DNA of 44,604 nucleotides from Candidatus Ornithospirochaeta stercoravium. GTDB lineage: Bacteria; Spirochaetota; Spirochaetia; Sphaerochaetales; Sphaerochaetaceae. Under the pieces are notes generated by a model. The model was not told the DNA's origin. It did not search any database and saw nothing but the letters and a program-made list of their open reading frames with translations. Location: the NCBI GenBank assembly GCA_017694915.1, contig JADIMF010000073.1, positions 1-44,604 on the forward strand, written 5' to 3'. The translations under genes and the position numbers were made by a program. Below, piece by piece: positions 25,277-32,882 of this stretch; positions within the stretch are counted from its first letter, which is position 1; the number at the start of each line of letters is the position of its first letter.

Positions 25277-27106
25277 TCAGCGTCTTTTCCTGGATTTCTT
25301 CTTTTTGTCAGGGAATCTGTATCTGCCGTCCTCACCATCTCTGGTGTCGCGACCATATGGCTGGTAATCATCTTCCCAGCTCTTCCTTCTCTTTCCCTTA
25401 CCTCTGAAAGCTTCTCTTCTTCCGGCGCTCTTCTTCTTGGACTCATTCTTGGTTTCAGCCTTTGCACGTGTGACAATAGGCTTTCCCTTCATCGATCTGT
25501 CTGAGTATGCCTTGAGAATGGTCTCCGCAACAGCAAATGGCGCTGAGATGAATGATGATGTGTCATTGATCTCTATATCCCTTATATCCTCATCGCGGAT
25601 TCCTGTCTGATCGATGATGATATTGCTCAGCATGGCCTTTGTAAGACCGTCTTTCCTGCCTCTTGCGATATAGAGTCTTGTTATTCCACCTTCATCCATT
25701 GAAGGAGCCTTCGTCCTGTCAAAACGCTCCCTGTTTCTGGCTTCCTCGCGCCTTTCATGTCTCGATTTCTCTTTCTTCTTCGCGGTGGTGACCGTTATTT
25801 CCTTATAACGGTTTGCATCGAGTGTGTTCTTGTAGATTGAGGTGAGGAGGGAAGCGAAAGCCTCTTCCGCATTTCTTCCCTGAAGCACATCATGTGCGAT
25901 TTCAAGATATTCGCTCTTCGGCTCTATATCGAAGGATGAGAGAATCTCATCTTTGATTCTTTCCTTCTTTTTCTCGATGATCTCTTCTGCCGCTGGTACT
26001 TCCTCTTTTCTTATATCAGTACGTGCAGCCTTGCGGATATAAGCGAACTTCCTGGCTTCGGATGGAGTGATGAATGTGATTGCCGTTCCGTTCTTTCCGG
26101 CTCTTCCCGTTCTTCCGACTCTGTGGATGTAGATTTCCGGATCCTGTGGGATGGAGTAGTTTATGACATGCGTCAGATCCTGGATATCGAGACCTCTAGC
26201 TGCAACATCTGTCGCTACGAGAATGGAAATCTGATGCTCCTTCATCTTGTGGAGGATTGCTTCTCTTTCCCTCTGTGAGAGATCTCCATGTAGGGCTGCC
26301 GCATCGTAGCCTCTATCGTGGAGTTTCTGTCCTATCTCATCGCACTGCAGCTTTGTCCTGCAGAAAACCACACCATAGAAATCGCTTTCCCTGTCGATTA
26401 TCCTTGTGAGTGCTTCGAGCTTGTCGCTTTCACGCACCTCATAATAAATCTGATCTGTCGATAACGCCGCTGTATCCTGCTTCTGTGTCCTGATTATCTC
26501 AGGATTCTTCATGAAGGATGAAGCGAGCTTCATGATGGCAGGGGGCATTGTAGCGGAGAAGAGAAGCATTCTTCTCTTTTCAGGTACAGCCCTCAGTACT
26601 GCTTCGATATCGTCGATGAAGCCCATGTCGAGCATCTCATCCGCTTCATCAAGAACCAGGAACTCAAGCTCTGAAAGAATGAGTGATGAACGGCTTATAT
26701 GATCGAGTATACGTCCTGGAGTTCCTACGACGATTTCGACACCTCTTTTGAGTTTCCTGAGCTGCAGGCTCATTGAAGCTCCACCGTAAATCGGGGCGAT
26801 TTCAAGCCTTCTTTCTCCCCTCAGCGAGCTCATCTCCTCGCTTACCTGGCTTGCAAGCTCTCTTGTAGGTACCAGAATAAGTGCCTGTACCTTCCCGTTT
26901 TCCTTTACTGTTTCCAGGATAGGAAGCGCAAATGCCGCGGTCTTTCCCGTTCCTGTCTGTGCCTGACCAACGATCTCCGTTCCTTCCTTAAGCAGGAGCG
27001 GGATAGCCCTTCTCTGTATTTCTGTTGGTTCTTCAAATCCTTTGTTCTTAAGTGCTTCGATGGACTTATCTGTAAGTCCTAGTTCTCTGAATTCTTCAAG
27101 TGACAT
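25277..27106 (-). CDS. deaD: DEAD-box ATP-dependent RNA helicase (DeaD/CsdA-like)
   Basis: Unwinds RNA duplexes in ribosome assembly and mRNA turnover. 609 residues. Motifs in order: Q-motif (GFEEPTEIQRRAIP), Walker A AQTGTGKTAAF, PTRELASQ, TPGRILDH, DEADEML, SATMPP, DVAARGLDI and HRVGRTGRAG. After residue 440 comes a DbpA-type RNA-binding domain (ITRLYIARGRKDGLTKAML ... DIRDIEINDTSSF), then a Lys/Arg-rich tail ending KKKKSRKRR. This DbpA-like domain plus basic tail suits DeaD. No clear Shine-Dalgarno sequence; CATAAT lies 8 nt before the ATG. Divergent from an acyl-CoA synthetase. Confidence 0.93.
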   Translation of the reverse strand: MSLEEFRELGLTDKSIEALKNKGFEEPTEIQRRAIPLLLKEGTEIVGQAQTGTGKTAAFALPILETVKENGKVQALILVPTRELASQVSEEMSSLRGERRLEIAPIYGGASMSLQLRKLKRGVEIVVGTPGRILDHISRSSLILSELEFLVLDEADEMLDMGFIDDIEAVLRAVPEKRRMLLFSATMPPAIMKLASSFMKNPEIIRTQKQDTAALSTDQIYYEVRESDKLEALTRIIDRESDFYGVVFCRTKLQCDEIGQKLHDRGYDAAALHGDLSQREREAILHKMKEHQISILVATDVAARGLDIQDLTHVINYSIPQDPEIYIHRVGRTGRAGKNGTAITFITPSEARKFAYIRKAARTDIRKEEVPAAEEIIEKKKERIKDEILSSFDIEPKSEYLEIAHDVLQGRNAEEAFASLLTSIYKNTLDANRYKEITVTTAKKKEKSRHERREEARNRERFDRTKAPSMDEGGITRLYIARGRKDGLTKAMLSNIIIDQTGIRDEDIRDIEINDTSSFISAPFAVAETILKAYSDRSMKGKPIVTRAKAETKNESKKKSAGRREAFRGKGKRRKSWEDDYQPYGRDTRDGEDGRYRFPDKKKKSRKRR

Positions 27107-27231
27107 ACACCATGATTATGCCGAAGAGGTGCCTTGCAAAGCAAGCGAGGATATTTTGATATTGATAGGTCTTTTGCATAGGGTGCCCAACATGGTAAAC
27201 TCCCTTCATACACAAAGGAGAATTTCGATTA

Positions 27232-28950
27232 ATGAAGACAGTGGAATATAGGGATGCGTGGAGCTTCCTCGATCAGTATCGTGGAAAGGATTTCCAGGGC
27301 AAATGGCCGACAGTACCGGAGCTTTTCAGCCTTACAGCAAAGAGATTTCCAGATAAAACAGCTTTCAGGGCATTTGATCCGGACGTCTCTTATACGTATA
27401 AGGAAGCTCTGGATATAATGCATCGCGTATCTCGCTATCTTCATGCTGAAGGTTTCGTTAAAGGGGATAAGATTGCTGTATCAGGAAAGAACAGTCCGGA
27501 GTGGGCTCTCGCTTATTTCGCTATCATGTATGCGGGCTGTGTCACAGTTCCCCTCGATTTCACCCTTCATGATCATGAGATGGAGCATTTCATCGAGTTC
27601 GGTGATGTAAAGGCTCTTTTCATTGATTCTGACCGTATAGCTAACATCGACAAGGATGGAAAGCTCGGTATAAAGAAGTACTCTCTCGAGAAGTGCGATG
27701 GTTATGACTTCATTCTTGATCTTGATGGTCCTGCAGCGGATATCCCCCAGCAGGGTAATTCCGATGTGGCTGCCATTCTCTTCACGTCCGGTACAACAGG
27801 AATACCGAAGGGAGTAATGCTCACTAACGACAATCTTGTTTCAGACTGCTTTGAGACGCAGGCCAATCTCGATTTCTCCGATAGTGTAATCTATGCGATT
27901 CTCCCGCTTCATCATGCATATACTATGGAGGCAGTCGTATACATCTCCATAAGCATCGGAAATACTGTCGTATTCGGCCGTAAGCTTGCGATGTCGAGGA
28001 TCTTCAAGGAGATTAGGGAAGGTAATGTCACTGTCTTCATGTCGGTTCCGATGCTCTACAACAAAATGATTGCTTCTCTTATGGCAGGTGTTAAGAAGAA
28101 GGGTAGGCTGACATATGCTTTTGTCAGGACGATGATGGTTTTCTCTGGTTTCTGGCAGGCGCTTACAGGAAAGAACATAGGCAAAAAGCTCTTCAGGTCA
28201 CTTCTTGAGAAGCTCTCATTCGAGAATATCAGGGTTTGTATCTCCGGAGGTGGTCCGCTTCCTGTCTCTACATTCAGGATGTTCAATCAGCTTGGTGTGA
28301 AATTCGTGCAGGGCTACGGCCTTACGGAGGCTTCCCCGATTACCCATGTAAATCCTGTAGAGGCATTCAGGACAGCATCGGTTGGAAAGAGGTTCCCAGA
28401 CGTGGAGGTCAAGATTGTCAATCCTGACAGCGATGGAAATGGCCTTATATACATCAAGGGACCAATGGTAATGAAAGGATATTACAAGAATCCTGAGGCA
28501 ACGAGGGAAGTCCTTACCGAAGATGGATGGCTCAATACAGGGGATGTGGGTTACCAGGATAAGGATGGATACCTCTATCTTACGGGAAGAGCTAAGAGCG
28601 TCATCATAACGGAAGGTGGAAAGAACGTCTTCCCAGAGGAGATAGAGGATCAGTTCCAGCTTTACAATGAGCTTGATCAGGTCTGTGTCATAGGATATAT
28701 GGCCGATAAAGCCATGAAGAGGGAGGGTATAAGGATAATCCTCGTTCCTTCTAAGGAATATGCTGATTCCGTTGGTAATGATAAGACTGTGATTGAGAAG
28801 CATCTCAATGAACTTGTCGATAACGTCAACAGATCTCTTCAGAGCTACAAGAGGATAACAAAAGTCGATGTTTACTATTCACCGCTCCCGATGACAAGCA
28901 CGAAGAAGGTGAAGAGAAACGAAGTCGCAAAACTGTTTGAAGAAAAGTAA
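27232..28950 (+). CDS. AMP-binding acyl-CoA synthetase (long-chain fatty acid-CoA ligase-like), copy 1
   Basis: Predicted to adenylate a fatty acid and transfer it to CoA, at the inner face of the membrane. 572 residues. ANL-family motifs: P-loop LFTSGTTGIPKGVMLT, GGPLPVSTFRMF, the VQGYGLTEASP segment (A5), GWLNTGDVGYQDKDGYLYLTGRAKSVI (A7-A8) and the C-terminal catalytic Lys region TSTKKVKR (A10). AAAGGAG precedes the start at 11 nt. A paralogue of similar length lies at 32883-34595, with the same WPTVPELF/WPTIPELF opening, implying an internal duplication with possibly different chain-length preference. Could equally act in phospholipid acyl recycling. Confidence 0.88.
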   Translation: MKTVEYRDAWSFLDQYRGKDFQGKWPTVPELFSLTAKRFPDKTAFRAFDPDVSYTYKEALDIMHRVSRYLHAEGFVKGDKIAVSGKNSPEWALAYFAIMYAGCVTVPLDFTLHDHEMEHFIEFGDVKALFIDSDRIANIDKDGKLGIKKYSLEKCDGYDFILDLDGPAADIPQQGNSDVAAILFTSGTTGIPKGVMLTNDNLVSDCFETQANLDFSDSVIYAILPLHHAYTMEAVVYISISIGNTVVFGRKLAMSRIFKEIREGNVTVFMSVPMLYNKMIASLMAGVKKKGRLTYAFVRTMMVFSGFWQALTGKNIGKKLFRSLLEKLSFENIRVCISGGGPLPVSTFRMFNQLGVKFVQGYGLTEASPITHVNPVEAFRTASVGKRFPDVEVKIVNPDSDGNGLIYIKGPMVMKGYYKNPEATREVLTEDGWLNTGDVGYQDKDGYLYLTGRAKSVIITEGGKNVFPEEIEDQFQLYNELDQVCVIGYMADKAMKREGIRIILVPSKEYADSVGNDKTVIEKHLNELVDNVNRSLQSYKRITKVDVYYSPLPMTSTKKVKRNEVAKLFEEK

Positions 28951-29015
28951 TTTCAGCTGCTTGAAGGAGTTGCAGCAGAGAACGATAAATTTTGCATAAT
29001 TTCGTCTTCAACCTG

Positions 29016-29044
29016 TTGACAATTCCTTCTGTTTCTGAGATATT
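29016..29044 (+). promoter_or_regulatory. Predicted promoter of the tRNA operon
   Basis: Perfect -35 TTGACA, 17-nt spacer, GATATT -10, about 44 nt before the first tRNA. The 28951-29015 stretch upstream holds an imperfect hairpin (GCTGC...GCAGC) after the acyl-CoA synthetase stop and nothing else I can identify. Confidence 0.55.
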
Positions 29045-29087
29045 CGTTGTCGTTGAAATTGCTAGGCAACGCCAAGCTTTCCATCAT

Positions 29088-29160
29088 GGTGGAAGTAGTT
29101 CAGCGGTAGAGCGGCAGATTGTGGATCTGCTTGTCGAGGGTTCGATCCCCTTCTTCCACC
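29088..29160 (+). tRNA. tRNA-His (GTG)
   Basis: Full cloverleaf with acceptor GTGGAAG/CTTCCAC, an extra 5' G (G-1) facing discriminator C, anticodon loop TTGTGGA, and T-loop GTTCGATCC. The extra G-C pair is the tRNA-His hallmark. The 3' CCA is not fully encoded. Confidence 0.96.
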
Positions 29161-29183
29161 CAAGCTACCTCCATTGGAGGAAC

Positions 29184-29258
29184 GCGCTCTTAGCTCAGTC
29201 TGGATAGAGCGTCGGACTTCGAATCCGCAGGTCGCAGGTTCGAGTCCTGCAGGGCGCA
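29184..29258 (+). tRNA. tRNA-Arg (TCG)
   Basis: Acceptor GCGCTCT/AGGGCGC, anticodon loop CTTCGAA with anticodon TCG at 29219-29221, T-arm GCAGG-TTCGAGT-CCTGC. The first anticodon-stem pair is a T-C mismatch. Reads CGA-type arginine codons. Confidence 0.92.
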
Positions 29259-29267
29259 GCAATTTAT

Positions 29268-29340
29268 GGGCCGCTAGCTCAGCTGGTAGAGCAGCAGACT
29301 CTTAATCTGCGGGTCAAAGGTTCGATCCCTTTGCGGCTCA
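29268..29340 (+). tRNA. tRNA-Lys (CTT)
   Basis: Acceptor GGGCCGC/GCGGCTC (one wobble), anticodon stem GCAGA/TCTGC, anticodon CTT at 29301-29303, T-arm AAAGG-TTCGATC-CCTTT. Confidence 0.96.
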
Positions 29341-29347
29341 TCTCACC

Positions 29348-29427
29348 GCGAGAGTGGTGAAACTGGTATACACGCTAGTCTTAGGAACTAGTACTTCGGT
29401 GTGTGGGTTCGAGTCCCACCTCTCGCA
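29348..29427 (+). tRNA. tRNA-Leu (TAG)
   Basis: Acceptor GCGAGAG/CTCTCGC, anticodon stem CTAGT/ACTAG with anticodon TAG at 29382-29384. A short extra arm (TACTTCGGTGT) lies before the T-arm, a feature of class II tRNAs. Confidence 0.94.
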
Positions 29428-29456
29428 TACAGCCCAGACTAGAGGGTACACAATTT

Positions 29457-29528
29457 GCGGGAATAGCTCAGTGGTAGAGCTCCACCTTGCCAAGGTGGAT
29501 GTCGCGGGTTCAAGTCCCGTTTCCCGCT
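29457..29528 (+). tRNA. tRNA-Gly (GCC)
   Basis: Acceptor GCGGGAA/TTCCCGC, anticodon stem CCACC/GGTGG, loop TTGCCAA with anticodon GCC at 29489-29491. Last tRNA of the cluster, directly before a strong terminator. Confidence 0.96.
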
Positions 29529-29530
29529 CT

Positions 29531-29557
29531 AGACCTACCGGTTGGTAGGTCTTTTTT
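29531..29557 (+). terminator. Terminator of the tRNA operon
   Basis: AGACCTACC - GGTT - GGTAGGTCT, a perfect 9-bp stem followed by a run of T residues. Confidence 0.93.
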
Positions 29558-29633
29558 GTTTATTGTGTACATAATATTTGTGTAAAAATCAGTTTCATCA
29601 TCATGTAGCGGAATTATCTGTTATAATTGATAG

Positions 29634-30227
29634 ATGGAGGCAACTGGTATGCAGTATTCTGTATCATTTGTATTTGATGAACATAAAGCAACGCAGGCCT
29701 CAGCTTATCTTCTGGGGCTGAATAAAGGACGCATGAACTATATGAAGCTTATGAAGATACTTTATCTTTCGGATCGTCGATTCATATTGGATTGGGGAAA
29801 TTCGATTACAACAGATAATTATGTGTCAATGGATAATGGTCCTGTAATCAGTAGGATTTATGATTTAATTAAAGACAGCAATACTGATACTGGAACATAC
29901 TGGGCTTCATGTATTCGTACAATCGGATATGAAGTTTTTTTACAGAAGGATCCGGGCGTAGATTGTCTTAGTCCTATGGAAATGGAGATCATTGAAAGAG
30001 TTAATTCAGAATTCGAAGGTTTCAGTGAATGGGATCTTGTGGATTTCTGCCATAAAAACCTGCCTGAATGGCAAAATCCGCACGGTTCATCCATCCAGAT
30101 TAGTATTGAAGATATCCTAAGCGCAGAAAAAAAAGGTGAAGAATATAATCAGGCCATTGGTGAAATACAGCTTGCCGCAGAGATTCAGAAGAGCAATTAT
30201 TTCATGCAGAGGGCAAGAAAACTGTGA
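29634..30227 (+). CDS. Panacea-domain (SocA/DUF4065-like) antitoxin
   Basis: 197 residues matching the Panacea antitoxin domain: MNYMKLMKILYLSDRRFILDWG, SITTDNYVSMDNGPVISRIYDLI and the distal EWDLVDFCHKNLPEW. Panacea proteins neutralise many unrelated toxins encoded next to them. The start is ambiguous: the first ATG has a perfect TATAAT ending 6 nt upstream (leaderless geometry), while the ATG at 29649 has GGAGG at about 10 nt. I list the first. Its last bases overlap the next reading frame by 4 nt (GTGA), the usual coupling of a toxin-antitoxin pair. The block differs from its neighbours by position right after tRNA genes, a frequent integration area. Confidence 0.82.
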   Translation: MEATGMQYSVSFVFDEHKATQASAYLLGLNKGRMNYMKLMKILYLSDRRFILDWGNSITTDNYVSMDNGPVISRIYDLIKDSNTDTGTYWASCIRTIGYEVFLQKDPGVDCLSPMEMEIIERVNSEFEGFSEWDLVDFCHKNLPEWQNPHGSSIQISIEDILSAEKKGEEYNQAIGEIQLAAEIQKSNYFMQRARKL

Positions 30228-30622
30228 GCATTTCAGTTGGAGATACTTTTCTCTATGAAGCACCGGCAAATAAACGCCATCTTCATATCGTTGTAGAGAA
30301 GATAATCGATTCCGATACCTGTATTTGTGCATTCGTGAGTTCTATTGTATCTGGCAGATGATACGATAGGGCCTGTGTTTTGGATTCTGGTGATTGTACT
30401 TTTATTCAGCATCCTTCTTATGTTGTATATGACAAGCTTCGTTTCTTTGACATGCACCAGCTGGAAGAGATGATTTCCAATGGAATTGCAATAAAGAAGG
30501 ACCATCTTTCTGATGCTGTAATCGAGAGAATACGTAATGGTGCAATAGCATCAAAGATGACTCACAATAATTTCCGGAAATATTTCATAAAAGATTCTAA
30601 GAATCCTGAAAATGCATCTTAA
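30224..30622 (+). pseudogene. Putative toxin partner of the Panacea antitoxin, interrupted by an in-frame TGA
   Basis: Reading from the GTG that overlaps the antitoxin stop gives 45 codons (VSISVGDTFLYEAPANK ... FVSSIVSGR), then TGA at 30359-30361, then 86 more codons in the same frame (YDRACVLDSGDCTFIQHPS ... KNPENAS) to TAA. The parts on each side read as one compact domain: HLHIVVEKI, then CICAFVSSI, then ACVLDSGDCTFIQHPSYVVY is the kind of continuous beta pattern seen in small proteins paired with Panacea antitoxins. One change TGG to TGA would explain it. The distal part could start at a TTG (30380) but has no ribosome-binding site. Likely an inactivated toxin; readthrough cannot be excluded. 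Confidence 0.6.
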
Positions 30623-30634
30623 AAAGGAAATCAA

Positions 30635-31225
30635 TCATATCCTGAATTCCATTTCAATAGAAACTGAGACCTTCGGATTATCAGGAATGTACTGAATACC
30701 GCTCCTCATTGGTAGCGCACATGCTTCATTCTGTATATCCGATATTGAGATGATATCACCGAGTTCCTTGCCTGCGGCTTCTGCATAGATTTTCGCTTTA
30801 TGCATTGCATCCTTCACCGCTGCCTTTCTTGCTTTATCAAGATAATCTTGGGCCTTGGATGATGAAAGGGAAGGTGTAGATATCTCTATACCGTCTATTG
30901 CTGAGAGCGTGTTGAATACAGGAGCGATCTTGTCGATATTATGGAGGGTGAGGATTATTGATTCTTCAGCCTTCTGTCCGTGTATGATTGTACGGCCATT
31001 GCTGTATTCCTTGTCTGTGGATACGGACAATGTTCCTGTTTTTATGTCTTTCATCAGAATGGAATGCTCGTTACGTAGCTTGTCGATTACTTTGTTCACC
31101 AGTATTGACATCTTCGTAACAGCATCGCCTGTCCAGTCATCAACAGCTTCAGCCCTGATGGTGATTGTGGCTGTATCTGGAACCATTTCGATTTCAGCAT
31201 GGCCACAGACTTTGATACTTCCCAT
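30635..31225 (-). CDS. SIMPL-domain (DUF541) protein
   Basis: 196 residues of the SIMPL/oral immunogenic protein family: KVCGHAEIEMVPDTATITIRAEA at the start, AQDYLDKARKAAVKDAMHKAK AYAEAAG-type helix in the middle (KIYAEAAGKELGDIISISD), and the conserved terminal strand VSVSIEMEFRI. Most members are exported; this one lacks any signal peptide and should be cytosolic. Function unknown. Its ATG overlaps the cupin stop by one base (TGATG), so it is the third gene of the deaminase-cupin-SIMPL operon. Ends 12 nt from the convergent toxin remnant. Confidence 0.82.
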   Translation of the reverse strand: MGSIKVCGHAEIEMVPDTATITIRAEAVDDWTGDAVTKMSILVNKVIDKLRNEHSILMKDIKTGTLSVSTDKEYSNGRTIIHGQKAEESIILTLHNIDKIAPVFNTLSAIDGIEISTPSLSSSKAQDYLDKARKAAVKDAMHKAKIYAEAAGKELGDIISISDIQNEACALPMRSGIQYIPDNPKVSVSIEMEFRI

Positions 31226-31554
31226 CAGATGAGATCCTCCCGTTCTGGTGTGAAAACATCAATCAGCTCGCCTTTCTCAAGACATACAAGTGAATGCTCC
31301 GCATTGCCTGGGATATAGACTGAATCTCCTGAAGAGAGAAGGACTGTGTCACCGTTGAGCGTGAATTCAAAGCGTCCTGAAAGTACTATCGTAACCTGCG
31401 TCTGCGGATGCTTATGAGGTTCTCCTATTCCTCCTGCTTCAAAATACAGATGGCAGGTTGTCAGGTTCTTTCCATGAGCGATTGTCTTCCTTTTTGATTT
31501 ATCGCTGAGATCAAATGCTTCGATGTCTTTATCAAAGAAGTAGTTCATGCTCAT
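31225..31554 (-). CDS. Small cupin-domain protein
   Basis: 109-residue single-domain cupin. The metal-binding motif 1 is GEPHKHPQTQVTIVLSGRFEFTL (His-x-His and a downstream Glu replaced by Gln at the usual spacing) and motif 2 is GDSVYIPGNAEHSLVC. No ligand can be inferred. The start is chosen at the ATG that overlaps the deaminase stop (ATGA); an upstream in-frame ATG at 31575 would lie inside the deaminase. Part of the deaminase operon. Confidence 0.82.
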   Translation of the reverse strand: MSMNYFFDKDIEAFDLSDKSKRKTIAHGKNLTTCHLYFEAGGIGEPHKHPQTQVTIVLSGRFEFTLNGDTVLLSSGDSVYIPGNAEHSLVCLEKGELIDVFTPEREDLI

Positions 31555-32831
31555 CTTTTCAGAATATCCTCCCATCTTTCTTTTGTCTTTGAAATAGCTT
31601 CATTCTTGTCTATTGTGGTAAGTAGGCCGTGTTCTTTTACCTTCCTTCCTCTGCAGAACACCGTATCAACATTCTTCCTGTCTGCGGAGAATACGAGTGC
31701 GGATAACGGATCATTGAGAGGCGCCATGTTCACATCATCTGTATTGATCAGTGTGATATCAGCATCCTTGCCGCACTCTATGGTTCCGATACGCTTATCA
31801 AGGCCAATGGCTTTTGCCCCGTTTATCGTTGCCATTTCGAGTATGTCATAAGGAGTTGCCGCTGAAGGTGTCATCGTGCTTACAGTCTGCAGAAGCGCTC
31901 CTATGTTCATTTCCTTTATCATGGAAAGATTGTTGTTCGACGAAGCACCATCAGTTCCAAGCGCGATGTTTATGCCTTTTGCTTTCATCTCCCTTATCTT
32001 TGCAACGCCTGATGCGAGCTTCATGTTCGAGGATGGGTTATAGACGGCGGAGACATGGTTTCGGCTCAGTATATCCATATCCTCATCTGAAAGATATACG
32101 GAGTGTGCCGCATATGCAGGAACGGAGAAAGCGCCTGTCGATTCAATAAGGGCTGCCGGTGACATTCCATATGTCTTCATGCAGTCATCGTTCTCCTTCT
32201 TTGTCTCCGAGAGATGTGTGTTGAGATAGACGCCTCTTTCTTTCACCCATTCAGCTGCGACTCTGTAGCAATCCGGAGTTGCTGTATAAACGGCATGAAC
32301 AGCCGCGTCGAGACGGAACATGTCATCATCTCCGATTGCCTCAAGAATACGGGGTGAAAGGTTCTTGATTCTCCACTCGGCATCATTTCCGTCATTCATG
32401 AATGTCTGTCCAATGATTCCTCTGATACCGGCTTCCTTCACTGCCTTCACTGTTTCCCACGCATTGAAGTACATATCGGCAAAGACCGTACAGCCAGAGT
32501 CTATGAGCTCTGCGCAGCCGAGGCGCGATGACTGGTAGATATCCTCGTCATTGAGCTTGTCCTCAATCGGGAAAATCTCGGAAAGCCATGCCTGAAGATT
32601 CTCGCATGTATCCTTGTAGTTCCTCATAAGAACCATTGAAAGGTGGGTGTGGGCGTTCACGAAAGAGGGGAGTGCAATCATGCTCGAAGCATCGATTACC
32701 TCATCTGCCTTTTCTTCGATATTCTTCTCAGCTCTGGCTATCTTCCCGTCTTTTATGAGGATGTCTCCTGTAAAGAAGAAGTTCCTCTTTGTCATCGGGA
32801 TGATAAGAGCGTTCTTTATCAATGTTGTCAT
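31551..32831 (-). CDS. mtaD: Amidohydrolase: 5'-methylthioadenosine/S-adenosylhomocysteine deaminase-like
   Basis: Metal-dependent deaminase of the MtaD/TrzN/SsnA group, predicted to convert adenosine-type substrates to inosine-type products. 426 residues. Metal ligands are in NAHTHLSMVLMRN, THLSETKKE, AHSVYLSDEDMDIL and LGTDGASSNNNLSM, the latter typical of MTA/SAH deaminases. The C-terminal small beta domain (GTIECGKDADITLINTD) is complete. No Shine-Dalgarno sequence; TATATT ends exactly 6 nt before the ATG, suggesting a leaderless mRNA. It heads an operon with the cupin and SIMPL genes. Confidence 0.87.
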   Translation of the reverse strand: MTTLIKNALIIPMTKRNFFFTGDILIKDGKIARAEKNIEEKADEVIDASSMIALPSFVNAHTHLSMVLMRNYKDTCENLQAWLSEIFPIEDKLNDEDIYQSSRLGCAELIDSGCTVFADMYFNAWETVKAVKEAGIRGIIGQTFMNDGNDAEWRIKNLSPRILEAIGDDDMFRLDAAVHAVYTATPDCYRVAAEWVKERGVYLNTHLSETKKENDDCMKTYGMSPAALIESTGAFSVPAYAAHSVYLSDEDMDILSRNHVSAVYNPSSNMKLASGVAKIREMKAKGINIALGTDGASSNNNLSMIKEMNIGALLQTVSTMTPSAATPYDILEMATINGAKAIGLDKRIGTIECGKDADITLINTDDVNMAPLNDPLSALVFSADRKNVDTVFCRGRKVKEHGLLTTIDKNEAISKTKERWEDILKR

Positions 32832-32837
32832 ATGATG

Positions 32838-32843
32838 AATATA
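32838..32843 (-). promoter_or_regulatory. -10 element of the deaminase operon, 6 nt before the ATG
   Basis: Minus strand TATATT, then catcat, then ATG. The -35 region is T-rich without a clear consensus. It overlaps the T tail of the neighbouring terminator. Confidence 0.4.
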
Positions 32844-32847
32844 GCAT

Positions 32848-32876
32848 AAAAAAGCAAGAAAGGCGCCGAAGCGCCT
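32848..32876 (-). terminator. Terminator of the second acyl-CoA synthetase gene
   Basis: Minus strand AGGCGC - TTCG - GCGCCT followed by TTCTTGCTTTTTT, 6 nt past the stop. The UUCG tetraloop makes it very stable. Confidence 0.88.
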
Positions 32877-32882
32877 CTCTGG

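Noticed and set aside
29062-29548. ORFs on both strands across the tRNA cluster
   Set aside because: All overlap five complete tRNA cloverleaves; they are coincidental open frames.
30359-30361. Selenocysteine or programmed recoding at the in-frame TGA
   Set aside because: I see no convincing SECIS-like hairpin directly after the TGA and no redox motif around it, so a nonsense mutation is simpler. Readthrough is left open in the findings.
30380-30622. An independent 80-residue protein starting at TTG
   Set aside because: No ribosome-binding site, and the frame is continuous with the upstream 45 codons apart from one TGA.
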